DNA of 64,000 bases from Actinoplanes flavus (GTDB taxonomy: Bacteria > Actinomycetota > Actinomycetes > Mycobacteriales > Micromonosporaceae): contig NZ_JAGFNS010000009.1 of the NCBI RefSeq assembly GCF_017592555.1, positions 124,001-188,000 on the forward strand. The letters run 5' to 3'. The position numbers were made by a program, and so were the translations under genes. Positions within the stretch are counted from its first letter, which is position 1. The number at the start of each line of letters is the position of its first letter. Under the pieces are notes generated by a model, which was given only the letters and a program-made list of their open reading frames with translations, was not told the origin of the DNA and did no database searches. This document shows positions 1 to 8,712 of this stretch, one piece after another.

Positions 1-1139
1 GCGGTCTCCACGTCGGCGACCGGCTCCCGCATGATCCCGGTGTCGATCCGGTAGAGCCACTGGTCGAACCACCGGTGCAGGGTGGACAGCCACTCGGTGC
101 GCCGGATGTTGAACGGGTCGGTGTGCGCGGCCTGGTGCAGCCAGATCTTGCGGGGAACGTTCCGCTTCGACAGCGCGTCCCACCACTGGCCGGCCTGCCC
201 GGTCCGTACGTTGAAGTCGTGCAGCCCGTGCACCAGCAGCACACTGGCCCGCACCTTGTGCACGTCCCGCAGGTAGTCCCGCTCGGCCCAGTAGGCGCTG
301 TAGTCGCCGGTCTCCCGGTCCTGCTCCCGTTCGATGTCCGCCATGACGTCCGCGCAGACCTCGGGATTCTCCCTGGTCAGCACGGCCTTGGCCAGAACGT
401 CGGTGTCCTCGCCCTGGAATCCGCCGGGCGCCACCACCCCGCCGTTGCCGCGGTAGTAGTCGTACCAGCTGGAGATCGCGGCGATCGGCACGATCGTCTC
501 CAGGCCGCGTACGCCGGTGGCGGCGACCGCGTTCGGCAGGGTGCCGTTGTAGGAGACGCCGATCATGCCGGTCCGGCCGGTGGTCCAGCCGGCCGTCACC
601 GGGGCGCCGGCCGCGTCGAACGCCGGGGCCCGGCCGTTCAGCCAGTCGATCACGGCCTTCATGCCGAGCGTCTCGTTCCGGCCGCCCGATGTGGGGCAGC
701 CGGTCGAGCCGCCGCTGCCCAGGCTGTCGGCGAACACCACGGCGTAGCCGCGCGGCACGAAGTAGTTGTCCAGATAACCGGCGAAGGTGATGGTCTCCGC
801 CCGGTTCGCGTCGATCGATCGCTGCGACGACAGGCTGCCGTCGCGGTCGATGTCGTCGTGGTTGGGCACGTCGTTGAGGCCCGCGTAGTACGGGCTCGGC
901 TGGAAGATCACCGGCACCTTCGTGCCGGTGGCGGGCCGGATGATCCGCACGGCGACCCGGTCCGGTTGCCCGTCCGAGTCGCTGTCGACCGGGGCCTGCA
1001 CCCAAACCTGCTCCCGGATCGCGGTGGCGTAGTCGTGGACCGGTCGGGTGCCGGTCGCGGCGTGGGCCGGGGTCGCGGCGATGACCGCCGACCCGGCGAG
1101 AACGACGAGGAGCGCGAGGCTCCTGGCAAGCAGTCGCAT
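1..1139 (-). CDS. Secreted Xaa-Pro dipeptidyl-peptidase / CocE-NonD family hydrolase, 3' end cut by window
   Basis: Serine hydrolase of the S15/CocE alpha/beta-hydrolase family, probably exported and acting on peptides or esters outside the cell. The ATG start is followed by a typical signal peptide of about 27 residues (MRLLARSLALLVVLAG, ending near AHA). The nucleophile elbow G-V-S-Y-N-G lies near residue 195, and the family pattern around it (GRTGMIGVSYNGTLP) is clear. About 379 residues are visible with no stop; the remaining C-terminal jelly-roll part, which the family carries, lies beyond base 1. It is divergent from the ABC-F gene, with only 54 bp between the two starts. The substrate cannot be read from the sequence. 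Confidence 0.88.
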   Translation of the reverse strand, partial: MRLLARSLALLVVLAGSAVIAATPAHAATGTRPVHDYATAIREQVWVQAPVDSDSDGQPDRVAVRIIRPATGTKVPVIFQPSPYYAGLNDVPNHDDIDRDGSLSSQRSIDANRAETITFAGYLDNYFVPRGYAVVFADSLGSGGSTGCPTSGGRNETLGMKAVIDWLNGRAPAFDAAGAPVTAGWTTGRTGMIGVSYNGTLPNAVAATGVRGLETIVPIAAISSWYDYYRGNGGVVAPGGFQGEDTDVLAKAVLTRENPEVCADVMADIEREQDRETGDYSAYWAERDYLRDVHKVRASVLLVHGLHDFNVRTGQAGQWWDALSKRNVPRKIWLHQAAHTDPFNIRRTEWLSTLHRWFDQWLYRIDTGIMREPVADVET

Positions 1140-1193
1140 CGCCACACCGTATCGCCATCCGTCGATTTCCAGGAGGGCCTAGAATCGTGCCTG

Positions 1194-2816
1194 ATGAGCG
1201 CCACAATGATCGCCCGCGACCTCGCCGCGGGACACGGGGACCGCACCCTCTTCGACGCACTCGACCTCGTGGTCGCGCCCGGTGACGTGATCGGGCTCGT
1301 CGGCGTCAACGGGGCGGGGAAGACCACGCTCCTTCGTACCCTCGCGGGTTTGATCGCCACCGAGAGCGGAAGCGTCTCGCTCAGCCCGCCCACCGCCAAC
1401 GTCGGATATCTGCCGCAGGAACGGGAACGGCGCGCCGGCGAGACCGTGCGGGAATTCCTGGGCCGGCGCACCGGGGTGTCCGCCGCGCACGCGGCGATGG
1501 ACGCCGCCGCCGCCGAACTCGCCGAGGGAGAACCCGGCGCCGACGACCGGTACTCGGCCGCGCTCGAACGCTGGCTGGATCTCGGCGGCGCCGACCTCGA
1601 GGACCGGATCGCCGAGACCGACCTCGGCTTCAGCGCGGACCTGCCGATGACCGCCCTCTCCGGCGGCCAGGCGGCCCGCGCCGGCATGGCGTCGCTGCTG
1701 CTCAGCCGCTACGACGTCTACCTGCTCGACGAGCCGACCAACGACCTCGACCTGGACGGCCTGGCCCGTCTCGAATCGTTCGTGGCCGGGCTGCGCGCGG
1801 GAGTCGTGGTGGTCAGCCACGACCGCGAATTCCTCACCCGGACCGTCACCAAGGTCCTCGAACTCGACCTGGCCCAGCGGCAGGTCCGCCTCTACGGCGG
1901 CGGCTACGCCTCCTACCTCGACGAGCGCGAGCGGGCCCGGCGGCACGCCCGCGACCAGTACGAGGAGTACGCCGACAAGAAGGAGGACCTGCTCGAACGC
2001 GCCCGCACCCAGCGCGCCTGGATGGACAAGGGCGTGCGCAACGCCCGCCGCAAGGCCACCGACAACGACAAGCACGTCAAGGCGTTCCGCGGCGAGACCA
2101 GCGAGAAACAGGCGGCCAAGGCCCGCCAGACGGAACGCCTGATCGAGCGGCTCGAGGTGGTCGAGGAACCCCGCAAGGAGTGGGAGCTGCGCATGGAGAT
2201 CGCCGCGGCGCCACGCGCGGGCGCCGTCGTGGCCACCCTTCGCGAGGCGATCGTACGACGGGGAGCGTTCACTCTCGGCCCGGTCACACTCCAGATCGAC
2301 TGGGCCGACCGGGTCGCCATCACCGGTGCCAACGGCTCCGGCAAATCCACGCTGCTGGCCACCCTGCTGGGCCGGATCCCCCTCGACACCGGCGACCGCC
2401 ACCTCGGCCCCGGTGTGGTGATCGGCGAAGTCGACCAGGCCCGCGGCCTGTTCCTCGGCGACGAACCCCTGGCGGTCGCGTTCGGCGCGGCCGTACCCAC
2501 CTGGCCGGACGCCGACGTCCGCACCCTTCTGGCCAAGTTCGGCCTCCGCTCCGGCCACGTGCTGCGCCCGGCCGCCACCCTCTCCCCCGGCGAACGCACC
2601 CGGGCCGCGCTGGCCCTGCTCCAGGCGCGCGGCGTGAACCTGCTGGTCCTCGACGAGCCCACCAACCACCTGGACCTGCCGGCCATCGAACAGCTGGAGT
2701 CGGCGCTGGCCTCCTACACCGGCACCCTGCTACTGGTCACCCACGACCGCCGCATGCTGGAGGCGGTGGCCACCAACCGCCACATCGAGGTCACCGACGG
2801 CAAGGTCACCGCCTGA
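1194..2816 (+). CDS. ABC-F family ATP-binding cassette protein
   Basis: Soluble twin-ATPase of the ABC-F class, which acts on the ribosome (translation factor or antibiotic target protection) rather than as a transporter; no membrane segment is present. Two full cassettes are visible. The first has Walker A GVNGAGKTT near residue 38, signature LSGGQ and Walker B LLDEPTNDLDLDG. The second has Walker A GANGSGKST near residue 378, a degenerate signature LSPGE and Walker B LVLDEPTNHLDLP. A charged, Arg/Lys-rich linker separates them. The open frame continues far upstream, but the ATG chosen gives the normal N-terminus (MSATMIARDLAAGHG), has AGGAGG 17 bases upstream, and the upstream DNA is the opposing hydrolase gene. 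540 aa is usual for the family. Which drug, if any, it protects against is unknown. Confidence 0.93.
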   Translation: MSATMIARDLAAGHGDRTLFDALDLVVAPGDVIGLVGVNGAGKTTLLRTLAGLIATESGSVSLSPPTANVGYLPQERERRAGETVREFLGRRTGVSAAHAAMDAAAAELAEGEPGADDRYSAALERWLDLGGADLEDRIAETDLGFSADLPMTALSGGQAARAGMASLLLSRYDVYLLDEPTNDLDLDGLARLESFVAGLRAGVVVVSHDREFLTRTVTKVLELDLAQRQVRLYGGGYASYLDERERARRHARDQYEEYADKKEDLLERARTQRAWMDKGVRNARRKATDNDKHVKAFRGETSEKQAAKARQTERLIERLEVVEEPRKEWELRMEIAAAPRAGAVVATLREAIVRRGAFTLGPVTLQIDWADRVAITGANGSGKSTLLATLLGRIPLDTGDRHLGPGVVIGEVDQARGLFLGDEPLAVAFGAAVPTWPDADVRTLLAKFGLRSGHVLRPAATLSPGERTRAALALLQARGVNLLVLDEPTNHLDLPAIEQLESALASYTGTLLLVTHDRRMLEAVATNRHIEVTDGKVTA

Positions 2817-2850
2817 CCCCTCCCGTAGCGGCCGGTCATGTCGCTCAGGT

Positions 2851-2866
2851 GGCCGGCCCGCCGGCC
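2851..2866. terminator. Short GC hairpin between convergent genes
   Basis: GGCCGG-CCCG-CCGGCC forms a 6-bp stem with a 4-nt loop in the 108-bp gap between the ABC-F gene and the convergent P-loop kinase gene. No T-tract follows, so this is a possible bidirectional stop signal only. Confidence 0.35.
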
Positions 2867-2924
2867 GGTGATCAGGCCCTCCTGCTCGCCGCCGTTGCCG
2901 CCCTCCATGTCGCGCCGCCCTTCT

Positions 2925-3461
2925 TCACGGCGCCTTCCGGGGGACGACGGCGGCGTCGAGCACTCCGGCCAGCACCGCGGTCACCGGCCCGGTGGCGTCG
3001 ATGATCGTCGCCCCGTAGGGCTGGTAGAGCTCCGTCATGCGCGGATTCCAGTCCAGCGCCGCCCGGAGCTCCTCGGGATGCCGTCCGAAGCTGTTCGTCG
3101 TACGGGTGGCGAGCCGATGGCGGAGGGTGGATTCGTCGATCACCAGGCAGACGATGCGGTCGAAGAGGTCACGAACGTCCGCCTCGTTCTCCGCCGATCC
3201 ACACAGGAACGCGACGCCGGACCGCGACTCTTCGGCGAGGCTCTGCACGCGCTGACGGTCGATCGCCCAGCCGAACCGGTCGAGCCACCCCTCCGGAACC
3301 GGATCCGGCGGATTCACCACCACCTCGCCCGTGACCCGGTCGAACCAGCGGCAGAAGCCGTCCTCATCGGCGTCGAACGCGACGTGGCCACGCACCCGCA
3401 GCATCCCGCATATCGTCGACTTGCCGGCGCCCGAGTTGCCCGTCACCCACACCAGCGTCAC
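2925..3461 (-). CDS. Small P-loop NTPase, adenylate-kinase-like / AAA ATPase
   Basis: A 178-residue single-domain nucleotide-binding protein. The Walker A motif GNSGAGKST sits at residues 8-16 right after the first beta strand (VTLVWVTGNSGAGKS), which is the layout of small kinases such as shikimate, gluconate or adenylylsulfate kinases. The segment CGMLRVRGHVAFDADEDG resembles the substrate-binding region of actinobacterial proteins annotated simply as AAA family ATPase. A lid-like Arg pair (RHRLATRTTNSFG) follows in the second half. It starts with GTG and has only a weak upstream GGCGGC. The phosphate acceptor is unknown. It is convergent to the ABC-F gene and has no operon partner. Confidence 0.8.
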   Translation of the reverse strand: MTLVWVTGNSGAGKSTICGMLRVRGHVAFDADEDGFCRWFDRVTGEVVVNPPDPVPEGWLDRFGWAIDRQRVQSLAEESRSGVAFLCGSAENEADVRDLFDRIVCLVIDESTLRHRLATRTTNSFGRHPEELRAALDWNPRMTELYQPYGATIIDATGPVTAVLAGVLDAAVVPRKAP

Positions 3462-4171
3462 GCCGCCAGCATAGATGTCGACGGATAGCCCCTCGCGTCA
3501 CCTGTTTCCGAAGCTCTCCGCCCACTTCCCGGCCTCGTTCGTCAGCCACCCAGAACCTCGCCCGGCCACGGCTCGTCCGGGGACTGTCCGGACAGCCACT
3601 GACCTTGCCCAGCTGACCATCAGTGCCGACTCGGAAGTCGGCTATCGCCGCAGCTCACGCCTTGACCCGCGCACCGGCACTCAACCGCATCGATCGACGA
3701 CGTCATCTCGACCGCGCCCGACAGCCGACCTCCACGCACGGCACGGGCGCCGCAAAAGGGACACGGATGGCTGGCTCGCCCGCTCCGAACAGCACCCTCA
3801 GCACCAGCCGGACAACATCAGCCGCAGCGCACAGCCAGCCTTGCCCCGCCCTCCCCGCCCGAGTGCTGAACATCCCCAAGACGGCGGGTCTCGTTTCACA
3901 GCCGAGCGGGAATGGCTGATGCCCGGTCGCTCCCATTTTTCGCCCTTCCCGCGTCGGCTCACATGGGAAAAGGCCGACGGCGGGGATTTTCTCCGCCCTT
4001 CACCGAGTTCTGGCCAGATTTCTCATTAGGAAACCACCCGGGCAGCGCGACGCCGTAACCATTTCGGCGGGCGTGCCCAACAATCCGGTTACCGTTTCGT
4101 GGACAGAGCCTTCAACGGGTGGCCATCCGCTACGGGCCATGCCGGCTGAGAACGCCCAGTGCCGTTGATGG
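3462..4171. other. Gene-free stretch of about 0.7 kb
   Basis: No convincing gene was found. The open frames here have Arg/Pro/Ser-rich, unstructured translations and no ribosome-binding sites. The second half (about 3890-4090) is richer in A/T than its surroundings, with runs such as CATTTTTCGCCC and GGGAAAAGGCC, and could hold control sequences. The 15-base string TGATGCCCGGTCGCT near 3916 recurs near 5687. Confidence 0.4.
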
Positions 4172-5455
4172 CTACAGGCACGCCGACTGCGGCACCCACA
4201 TCACGAGCGACGACGGTGACTCTGGCGTCGAGGGTTGCGGTGGATGCCGTGACGGGGGCTCTTTCCAACGCAACTGGGGACCGGGGCCGAGACCAGCTCG
4301 GGCGGAACCAGCCCGGACGGGACCAAACCGGGCGCGACCAGCCCGGACGAGACCAGCCCGGACGAGACCAGCCCGGACGAGACCAGCCCGGACGAGACCA
4401 GCCCGGACGAGACCAGCCCGGACGAGACCAGCCCGGACGAGACCAGCCCGGACGAGACCAGCCCGGACGAGACCAGCCCGGACGAGACCAGCCCGGACGA
4501 GACCAGCCCGGACGAGACCAGCCCGGACGCGACCAAACCGGGCGCGACCAGCCCGGACGGGACCAAACCGGGCGCGACCAAACCGGGCGCGACCAAACCG
4601 GGCGCGACCAAACCGGGCGCGACCAAACCGGGCGCGACCAAACCGGGCGCGACCAAACCGGGCCGGAACCAGGCCAGGGTCGGAACCGGGGCCGAAGACC
4701 GGGCCAGGGCCGGGTTTCCGGCGAGGCTCCGAAACCCACACAGGACTCCGCCCGCGACCATCGGGCCTGTGTGGATCTCTTCGGCTGGCCGCGGATGCTG
4801 AGCCAGCTCGGCCGCGACGGCTCTGATTGCCGACCGGAAACTCTCGACTGACCATGGCCGCTGCTCCAACCCGACCGCCACCGCCCTGAGGACCAGCCAG
4901 AACCCCACGACAGACCACGACCGCCGCTCCAACCCAGCCGCCACAACCCTGACGACCAACCAGAACCCCACGACAGACCACGACCGCCGCTCCAACCCGA
5001 CCGCCACAACCCTGACGACCAACCAGAACCCCACGGCCAGGCGTTGACGGGTCGGCCATCGGGTGCGACGGCGAGATCACAGCGCTCGGCCTGTGGAGTG
5101 ACCTCGGCCTGGGTGGTGCGGTTGCGGATGCGTGGGGGGACCTGGCTGCGGTGGACGGCCTCCGACCGTCCGGTGCGCGCCGGGCGGGAGGCTGCGGCCG
5201 CACAGCGGGAACGACCGGCTGCGCGGCGGATGCGGTAGGCACAGCGGGACGGCCCGGGCCGGCGGGGGTCGGCGAGGCGGCGTTGTTGCCGCGGAGGCGG
5301 CGAAGCTTTTCGGCGTGGCGGCGCTCGAGGCCGAAAGCGCGACGCCGCTGTTGTATGCGACGAAACTCCTCCCTCTCGGGAGAATAATTGCGCGCCTTCG
5401 CCGGATCACGCATCTCCGCGATCTGCGTCCTACTGAACAGCGATCCCTGCCCCAT
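4172..5455 (-). CDS. Hypothetical protein with basic helical N-terminus and long in-frame repeat tail
   Basis: Function unknown. The first ~60 residues look like a genuine conserved domain: MGQGSLFSRTQIAEMRDPAK, then a Tyr-Ser-Pro-Glu stretch and a strongly basic helix (RRRAFGLERRHAEKLRRLR). The remainder is low complexity: Pro/Ala-rich, then three 21-residue repeats (around VLVGRQGCGGRVG) from 63-bp DNA units, then about 25 pentapeptides (VRAGL, later RARFG) from 15-bp units. Both unit lengths are multiples of three and this strand stays open through all of them, which is why this frame is preferred. The frame is open up to 5593, but that extension contains rare TTA and CTA codons. An alternative start at 5503 has AAGGA five bases upstream. 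The downstream end of the real protein is uncertain. Confidence 0.55.
   Translation of the reverse strand: MGQGSLFSRTQIAEMRDPAKARNYSPEREEFRRIQQRRRAFGLERRHAEKLRRLRGNNAASPTPAGPGRPAVPTASAAQPVVPAVRPQPPARRAPDGRRPSTAARSPHASATAPPRPRSLHRPSAVISPSHPMADPSTPGRGVLVGRQGCGGRVGAAVVVCRGVLVGRQGCGGWVGAAVVVCRGVLAGPQGGGGRVGAAAMVSREFPVGNQSRRGRAGSASAASRRDPHRPDGRGRSPVWVSEPRRKPGPGPVFGPGSDPGLVPARFGRARFGRARFGRARFGRARFGRARFGRARFGPVRAGRARFGRVRAGLVRAGLVRAGLVRAGLVRAGLVRAGLVRAGLVRAGLVRAGLVRAGLVRAGLVRAGLVRAGRARFGPVRAGSARAGLGPGPQLRWKEPPSRHPPQPSTPESPSSLVMWVPQSACL
4291..4665. repeat. 15-bp tandem repeat, 25 units, two variants
   Basis: Units alternate between GACCAGCCCGGACGA (thirteen in a row, 4336-4530, the last ending CGC) and GACCAAACCGGGCGC (mostly 4561-4665). 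Because 15 is a multiple of three, several frames on both strands stay open through it. The two variants differ at four bases. In the plus frame reading D-Q-P/T-G-R, and in the minus frame reading W-S-R-P-G/V, three of the four differences fall at third codon positions, so the array alone does not settle the coding strand. Confidence 0.97.
4850..5038. repeat. 63-bp tandem repeat, three units
   Basis: Three consecutive 63-bp copies start at 4850, 4913 and 4976. The last two are nearly identical and the first is more diverged. Sixty-three is 21 codons, so the repeat is neutral for reading frame in the minus-strand gene that spans it. The parallel plus-strand frame through the 15-bp array stops at the edge of this block. 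Confidence 0.95.
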
Positions 5456-5768
5456 GAATAGATTTTTCCGCGACCCGATCGCGAAGTGTAAGCGGATGAT
5501 CATGCCATCCTTTTTAACCAGCGCATTGAGAACCGTGTCACCGCGATGAATAGAATTGAAACAATAGCCGGAAACTGGCGAGAAGGGATCCATGTCGCGA
5601 TTGACCCATTCGGCGCCCTGATCGAGGGCACATGGCGGTAGGGTCGAGAGGACGAGGTTGTCGTTCTCATTCTCGGTGGAGTGCGTTGATGCCCGGTCGC
5701 TGGCCGCCCGGTTCCCGCGCGGCGGTGATGCGGCCCGGCGCGGGCTCGTGCCGAGAGCGGTAGGCGGT

Positions 5769-6116
5769 TCAGGTCAAGAGAATCAGCGCCGCTTCTGCCA
5801 GCTTCCTGACGCGATCCCATTCCGCACGATCGGCCAGGGCATCGATGTGCCACAGACTCGCGTTCGGGTCACCGCTCATCGCACCGAGCTGATCATCGAG
5901 CAGAGTCGATGCCGGCATCGCCGTGTCGTTCAGCCAGCGGCGCTCGACGAAGGTCGGCGCCAGCCGGAAACCGTCGTCGAACTCCAGTGCGAGCTCTTCA
6001 GCCGACGGAGCGGCGCCAATATTTTCAAGCCATGCCACCTGCGCATCGGCTTCCGGGGCAAGCACGGCGACACTACGCACGAACGCGACAGCGAATCTCG
6101 GGCCCGGTTCGTTCAC
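5769..6116 (-). CDS. Conserved hypothetical protein, 115 aa
   Basis: A small, acidic, well-composed cytosolic protein of unknown function. It begins VNEPGPRFAVAFVRSVAVLA and has a Trp-containing central helix (QVAWLENIG) and a C-terminal helix (WDRVRKLAEAALILL). The balanced amino-acid use contrasts with the low-complexity frames around it. The GTG start has AGGA seven bases upstream. The composition and layout resemble short proteins common in Actinoplanes and Streptomyces that I recall only as hypothetical. It is isolated, with no operon partner, and flanked downstream by the repeat protein gene on the same strand after about 310 bp. Confidence 0.75.
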   Translation of the reverse strand: MNEPGPRFAVAFVRSVAVLAPEADAQVAWLENIGAAPSAEELALEFDDGFRLAPTFVERRWLNDTAMPASTLLDDQLGAMSGDPNASLWHIDALADRAEWDRVRKLAEAALILLT

Positions 6117-6421
6117 GAGATCATCCTAGTAATCGTGTCGGTCGATGCCGGTCTCCGATCACCGCCGAGGAGGTCCTGCCCCGGGTTCGAAGTGGACAGG
6201 ATGGCGGCGGTCGACGGGCCGGAAGCGGTGAACCGGCCTGCCGCCGCTCATCGACCGGCCGCGGTGACCGACAGAGCGCATGCCGTCGGTGAGTCACACC
6301 GAACTCGCGGTGGACAGCCGCATGCGAGCGAACCACCGGTCATCTCGACCAAGCCAGGTCCGGCGAAATCAACCGGACGGGGAACGATGCCGCCTACCGA
6401 GGGGACGGCGTCATCGACGGG

Positions 6422-6655
6422 CTGACCGGGGCAGCCTACGGACGGGCGACCGACTGACCGGGGCAGCCTACGGACAGACGACCAGCTCACCGGGGCAGCC
6501 AACGGACAGACGACCAGCTCACCGCAGCAGCCAACGGACAGACGACCAGCTCACCGCAGCAGCCAACGGACAGACGACCAGCTCACCGGAGCAGCCAACG
6601 GAAGAATGACCGGCTGACCGGGGCAGCCAACGGACGGACGACCGGCCTGCGCGCT
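6422..6655. repeat. 32-bp tandem satellite, about seven units
   Basis: Copies of a unit around GCAGCCAACGGACAGACGACC followed by AGCTCACCG recur with exact 32-base spacing: equivalent positions are 6437, 6469, 6501, 6533, 6565, 6597 and 6629. The two outer edges are more diverged than the centre. Since 32 is not a multiple of three and no gene spans it, the array is non-coding. The copies are contiguous with no unique spacers, so it is not a CRISPR array. Confidence 0.95.
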
Positions 6656-6933
6656 TGCAACGCCAGGGCTGTTCGGGTGAGGGCGGCGCCGAGGACGTTG
6701 TGGAATACGCCGGCGGCCTCGCGGACTCCGCTGTTCGTGATTGGTTGCGGGAGTTCGGGGGCCGGCACGACGACGATGCGGGACGAGTGTGGCGACGACC
6801 GGCCTGCGGACGGTGAACGTCAGGCCGACCGCGAATATGGGATGAAGCGGACCATGTCGAGGGTGGCCTGCGCGTCGATGGAGTACGGGTCAGGTGAGGA
6901 GGCCCGGGTTCGCCTGATGGAACTCCGGCGTCC

Positions 6934-6981
6934 GGCTGCGGCTGCGGCTGCGGCTGCGGCTGCGGCTGCGGCTGCGGCTGC
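6934..6981. repeat. GGCTGC hexanucleotide repeat, eight units
   Basis: Eight perfect copies of GGCTGC. It reads as poly-alanine on either strand in one frame and lies outside any supported gene. Confidence 0.95.
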
Positions 6982-7098
6982 GGAGACGGTGGTCGGCACC
7001 AGGAACGCTGTTCCGCGGAGCTGATTGAGCGCGTACGCCGTCACCACGCCGGCCGCGCCCGCAGCACCGCGGTCTCGGTGGTGAGACGTTGGAAGGGG

Positions 7099-8712
7099 TC
7101 AGCCGGTGGTGTGGAACGGGGCGCTCAGGGTGCCCTCGTTGGCGGATCGGTCCAGGCCGCTCAGGCAGTAGGTGACCGGGCCGGCGGGAGGTTTCGGGTC
7201 CACCACGGGGGTGCCGGCACGACCGGTCGCGATCAGGGTCGCGTCCTTGTCACCCGTACGATAAAGGGCCCAGCTCGCGCCCTCGGAGGCCGCAGCCGTC
7301 CGCAGGGTGATCCCGCCGGCGTCGCGGGTGGCCCCGGTGATGCGTGGCGCCGTGGGCGGCGAAGCCGGCAGGCGCGACATGACCGGCGGCAGGGCGGGTG
7401 ACGCGTAGTGCCTGGTGGTGTACCGGGTGACCGCGCCGAGCCGGTCGGCACGGACCTGCTTGGCGTTGTAGTGGATCTGGCCCTGGACGCCGTACCGGTC
7501 GTTGAGGGTCAGTTGTTTGTCGATCTGGGCGGGGTCGCTCCAGTCGCCCTTCTCGCCGATCCGGTAGTCGGCGATCCCGATGTAGAGCTGCACACCGGTG
7601 CCCTTGACCGTTTTCGCCCACCAGGGCAGCACCTTGGCGTAGTCGGCCTTGTCGAAGCCGATGGTCCAGTAGAGCTGCGGGACGATGTAGTCGAGCCAGC
7701 CCTCGCGCACCCATTTCCGGGTGTCGGCGTAGATGGCGCTGTAGCTCTCCAGGCCGTTGGTGTCGGAGCCCTCGCCGCCGTTGCGCCAGATGCCGAACGG
7801 GCTGATCCCGAACTTGACCCACGGTTTGATCTCGGCGATCCGCTGTTTCATCTCGCGGACCAGGGTGTCGACGTTCTCCCGCCGCCAGTCGGCCCGGCTC
7901 ATGCCGTTGCCGTACTTCGCGTAGGAGGCGCCGTCGGGGAAGTCGGCGCCGCCGCCGTCGCCCGGGTACGGGTAGAAGAAGTCGTCGAAGTGGACGCCGT
8001 CGACGTCGTACTTCTGGACGGCCTCCAGCATCGCGTCCTCGACGAACCGGCGGGCCTCCGGGTTGCCCGGGTCGTAGTAGAAGCGGCCCTTGGCGCCGGC
8101 CGGATGCGCGATCCGCCACTCCGGGTGGACCACCAGCGGATGGTCGGCGGGCAGCTTGGTCAGGTCGGTGCCGGCGCCGGACGGGGCGAACTGGGTGCCC
8201 CGGTACGGGTTGAACCAGGCGTGGAACTCCAGGTTGCGGGCGTGCGCCTCGTCGACCATGAACGCCATCGGGTCCCAGCCGGGATCGCTGTCGTCCAGCT
8301 TGCCGGTCAGCCAGTTCGACCAGGGGGCGTACGCGGACGGCCAGAACGCGTCACCGCTGGGCCGGACGTGCACGAAGATCGCGTTGTGGTGTTTCGCCGC
8401 GGCCAGGTCGAGCCATTGCCGGTACTCGGCCTTCACCTGCTCCTGCGGGAGGCCCGGCCGGCTGGGGAAGTCGATGTTGTAGACCGTGGTGAGCCACATG
8501 CCGCGCAGCTCACGCGGCGCGCTGACCGGAAGGGTGCCGCAGCGGCCGGCCTGGACCGGGGCGGGCGCCTGCGCCACGGCGACCGGGTCCCCGGCCTCGG
8601 GTGCCTGGTAGAAGGCGGCCCGGACCAGGCCGAGACCGAGGACGGCGACCGCGAACAGGACGGTGGCGGACAGCAGCGCCACCCAGACGGGTGGCCGGCG
8701 GAGCAGGCTCAC
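7099..8712 (-). CDS. Family 10-like glycosyl hydrolase (GHL10, DUF187), membrane-anchored or secreted
   Basis: A putative extracellular polysaccharide hydrolase of the GHL10 family (PF02638). Residues about 9-33 form an uncleaved or signal-type hydrophobic helix. The domain begins near residue 65 with the hallmark RELRGMWLTTVYNIDFPS and continues through FVHVRPSGDAFWPS, FHAWFNPYRG, VDGVHFDDFFYPYP, GISPFGIW and YIVPQLYW, the classic TIM-barrel strand ends of this family. A roughly 100-residue C-terminal Ser/Ala-rich beta domain follows (from about PASPPTAPRITGATRD). The GTG start overlaps the stop of the upstream glgA-type gene by four bases (GTGA), so the two are translationally coupled. Substrate unknown; peptidoglycan or alpha-glucan are guesses from family and context. 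Confidence 0.88.
   Translation of the reverse strand: MSLLRRPPVWVALLSATVLFAVAVLGLGLVRAAFYQAPEAGDPVAVAQAPAPVQAGRCGTLPVSAPRELRGMWLTTVYNIDFPSRPGLPQEQVKAEYRQWLDLAAAKHHNAIFVHVRPSGDAFWPSAYAPWSNWLTGKLDDSDPGWDPMAFMVDEAHARNLEFHAWFNPYRGTQFAPSGAGTDLTKLPADHPLVVHPEWRIAHPAGAKGRFYYDPGNPEARRFVEDAMLEAVQKYDVDGVHFDDFFYPYPGDGGGADFPDGASYAKYGNGMSRADWRRENVDTLVREMKQRIAEIKPWVKFGISPFGIWRNGGEGSDTNGLESYSAIYADTRKWVREGWLDYIVPQLYWTIGFDKADYAKVLPWWAKTVKGTGVQLYIGIADYRIGEKGDWSDPAQIDKQLTLNDRYGVQGQIHYNAKQVRADRLGAVTRYTTRHYASPALPPVMSRLPASPPTAPRITGATRDAGGITLRTAAASEGASWALYRTGDKDATLIATGRAGTPVVDPKPPAGPVTYCLSGLDRSANEGTLSAPFHTTG

Larger units (their letters stand above)
6117..7098. other. Gene-poor stretch of about 1 kb with two repeat arrays
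   Basis: No gene can be supported here. It contains a 32-bp satellite and a GGCTGC tract, listed separately. Frames crossing the GGCTGC tract give poly-alanine on both strands (about 6677-7024 plus and 6820-7047 minus). They lack ribosome-binding sites and recognisable domains. Confidence 0.5.

Noticed and set aside
75-1193. Long plus-strand extension of the ABC-F frame upstream of its ATG
   Set aside because: It is the antisense of the S15/CocE hydrolase gene; the translation is Val/Arg/Gly-rich with no domain, while the opposite strand gives a clear hydrolase.
3475-4029. Plus-strand frame of 184 codons
   Set aside because: Ser/Pro/Arg-rich translation, no ribosome site, no motif and weak coding bias.
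4159-4851. Plus-strand frame encoding GRDQP/GRDQT pentapeptides
   Set aside because: Third-position bias between repeat variants is equally good in a minus frame, there is no conserved domain at its start, and it stops at the 63-bp block. The minus-strand gene covers both arrays and has a real N-terminal domain. Not fully excluded.
6422-6655. CRISPR array
   Set aside because: The 32-bp units are contiguous without unique spacers and no cas gene is present.
6677-7047. Poly-alanine frames on both strands
   Set aside because: They arise from the GGCTGC tract; neither has a ribosome site or a recognisable domain. A decayed gene cannot be ruled out.
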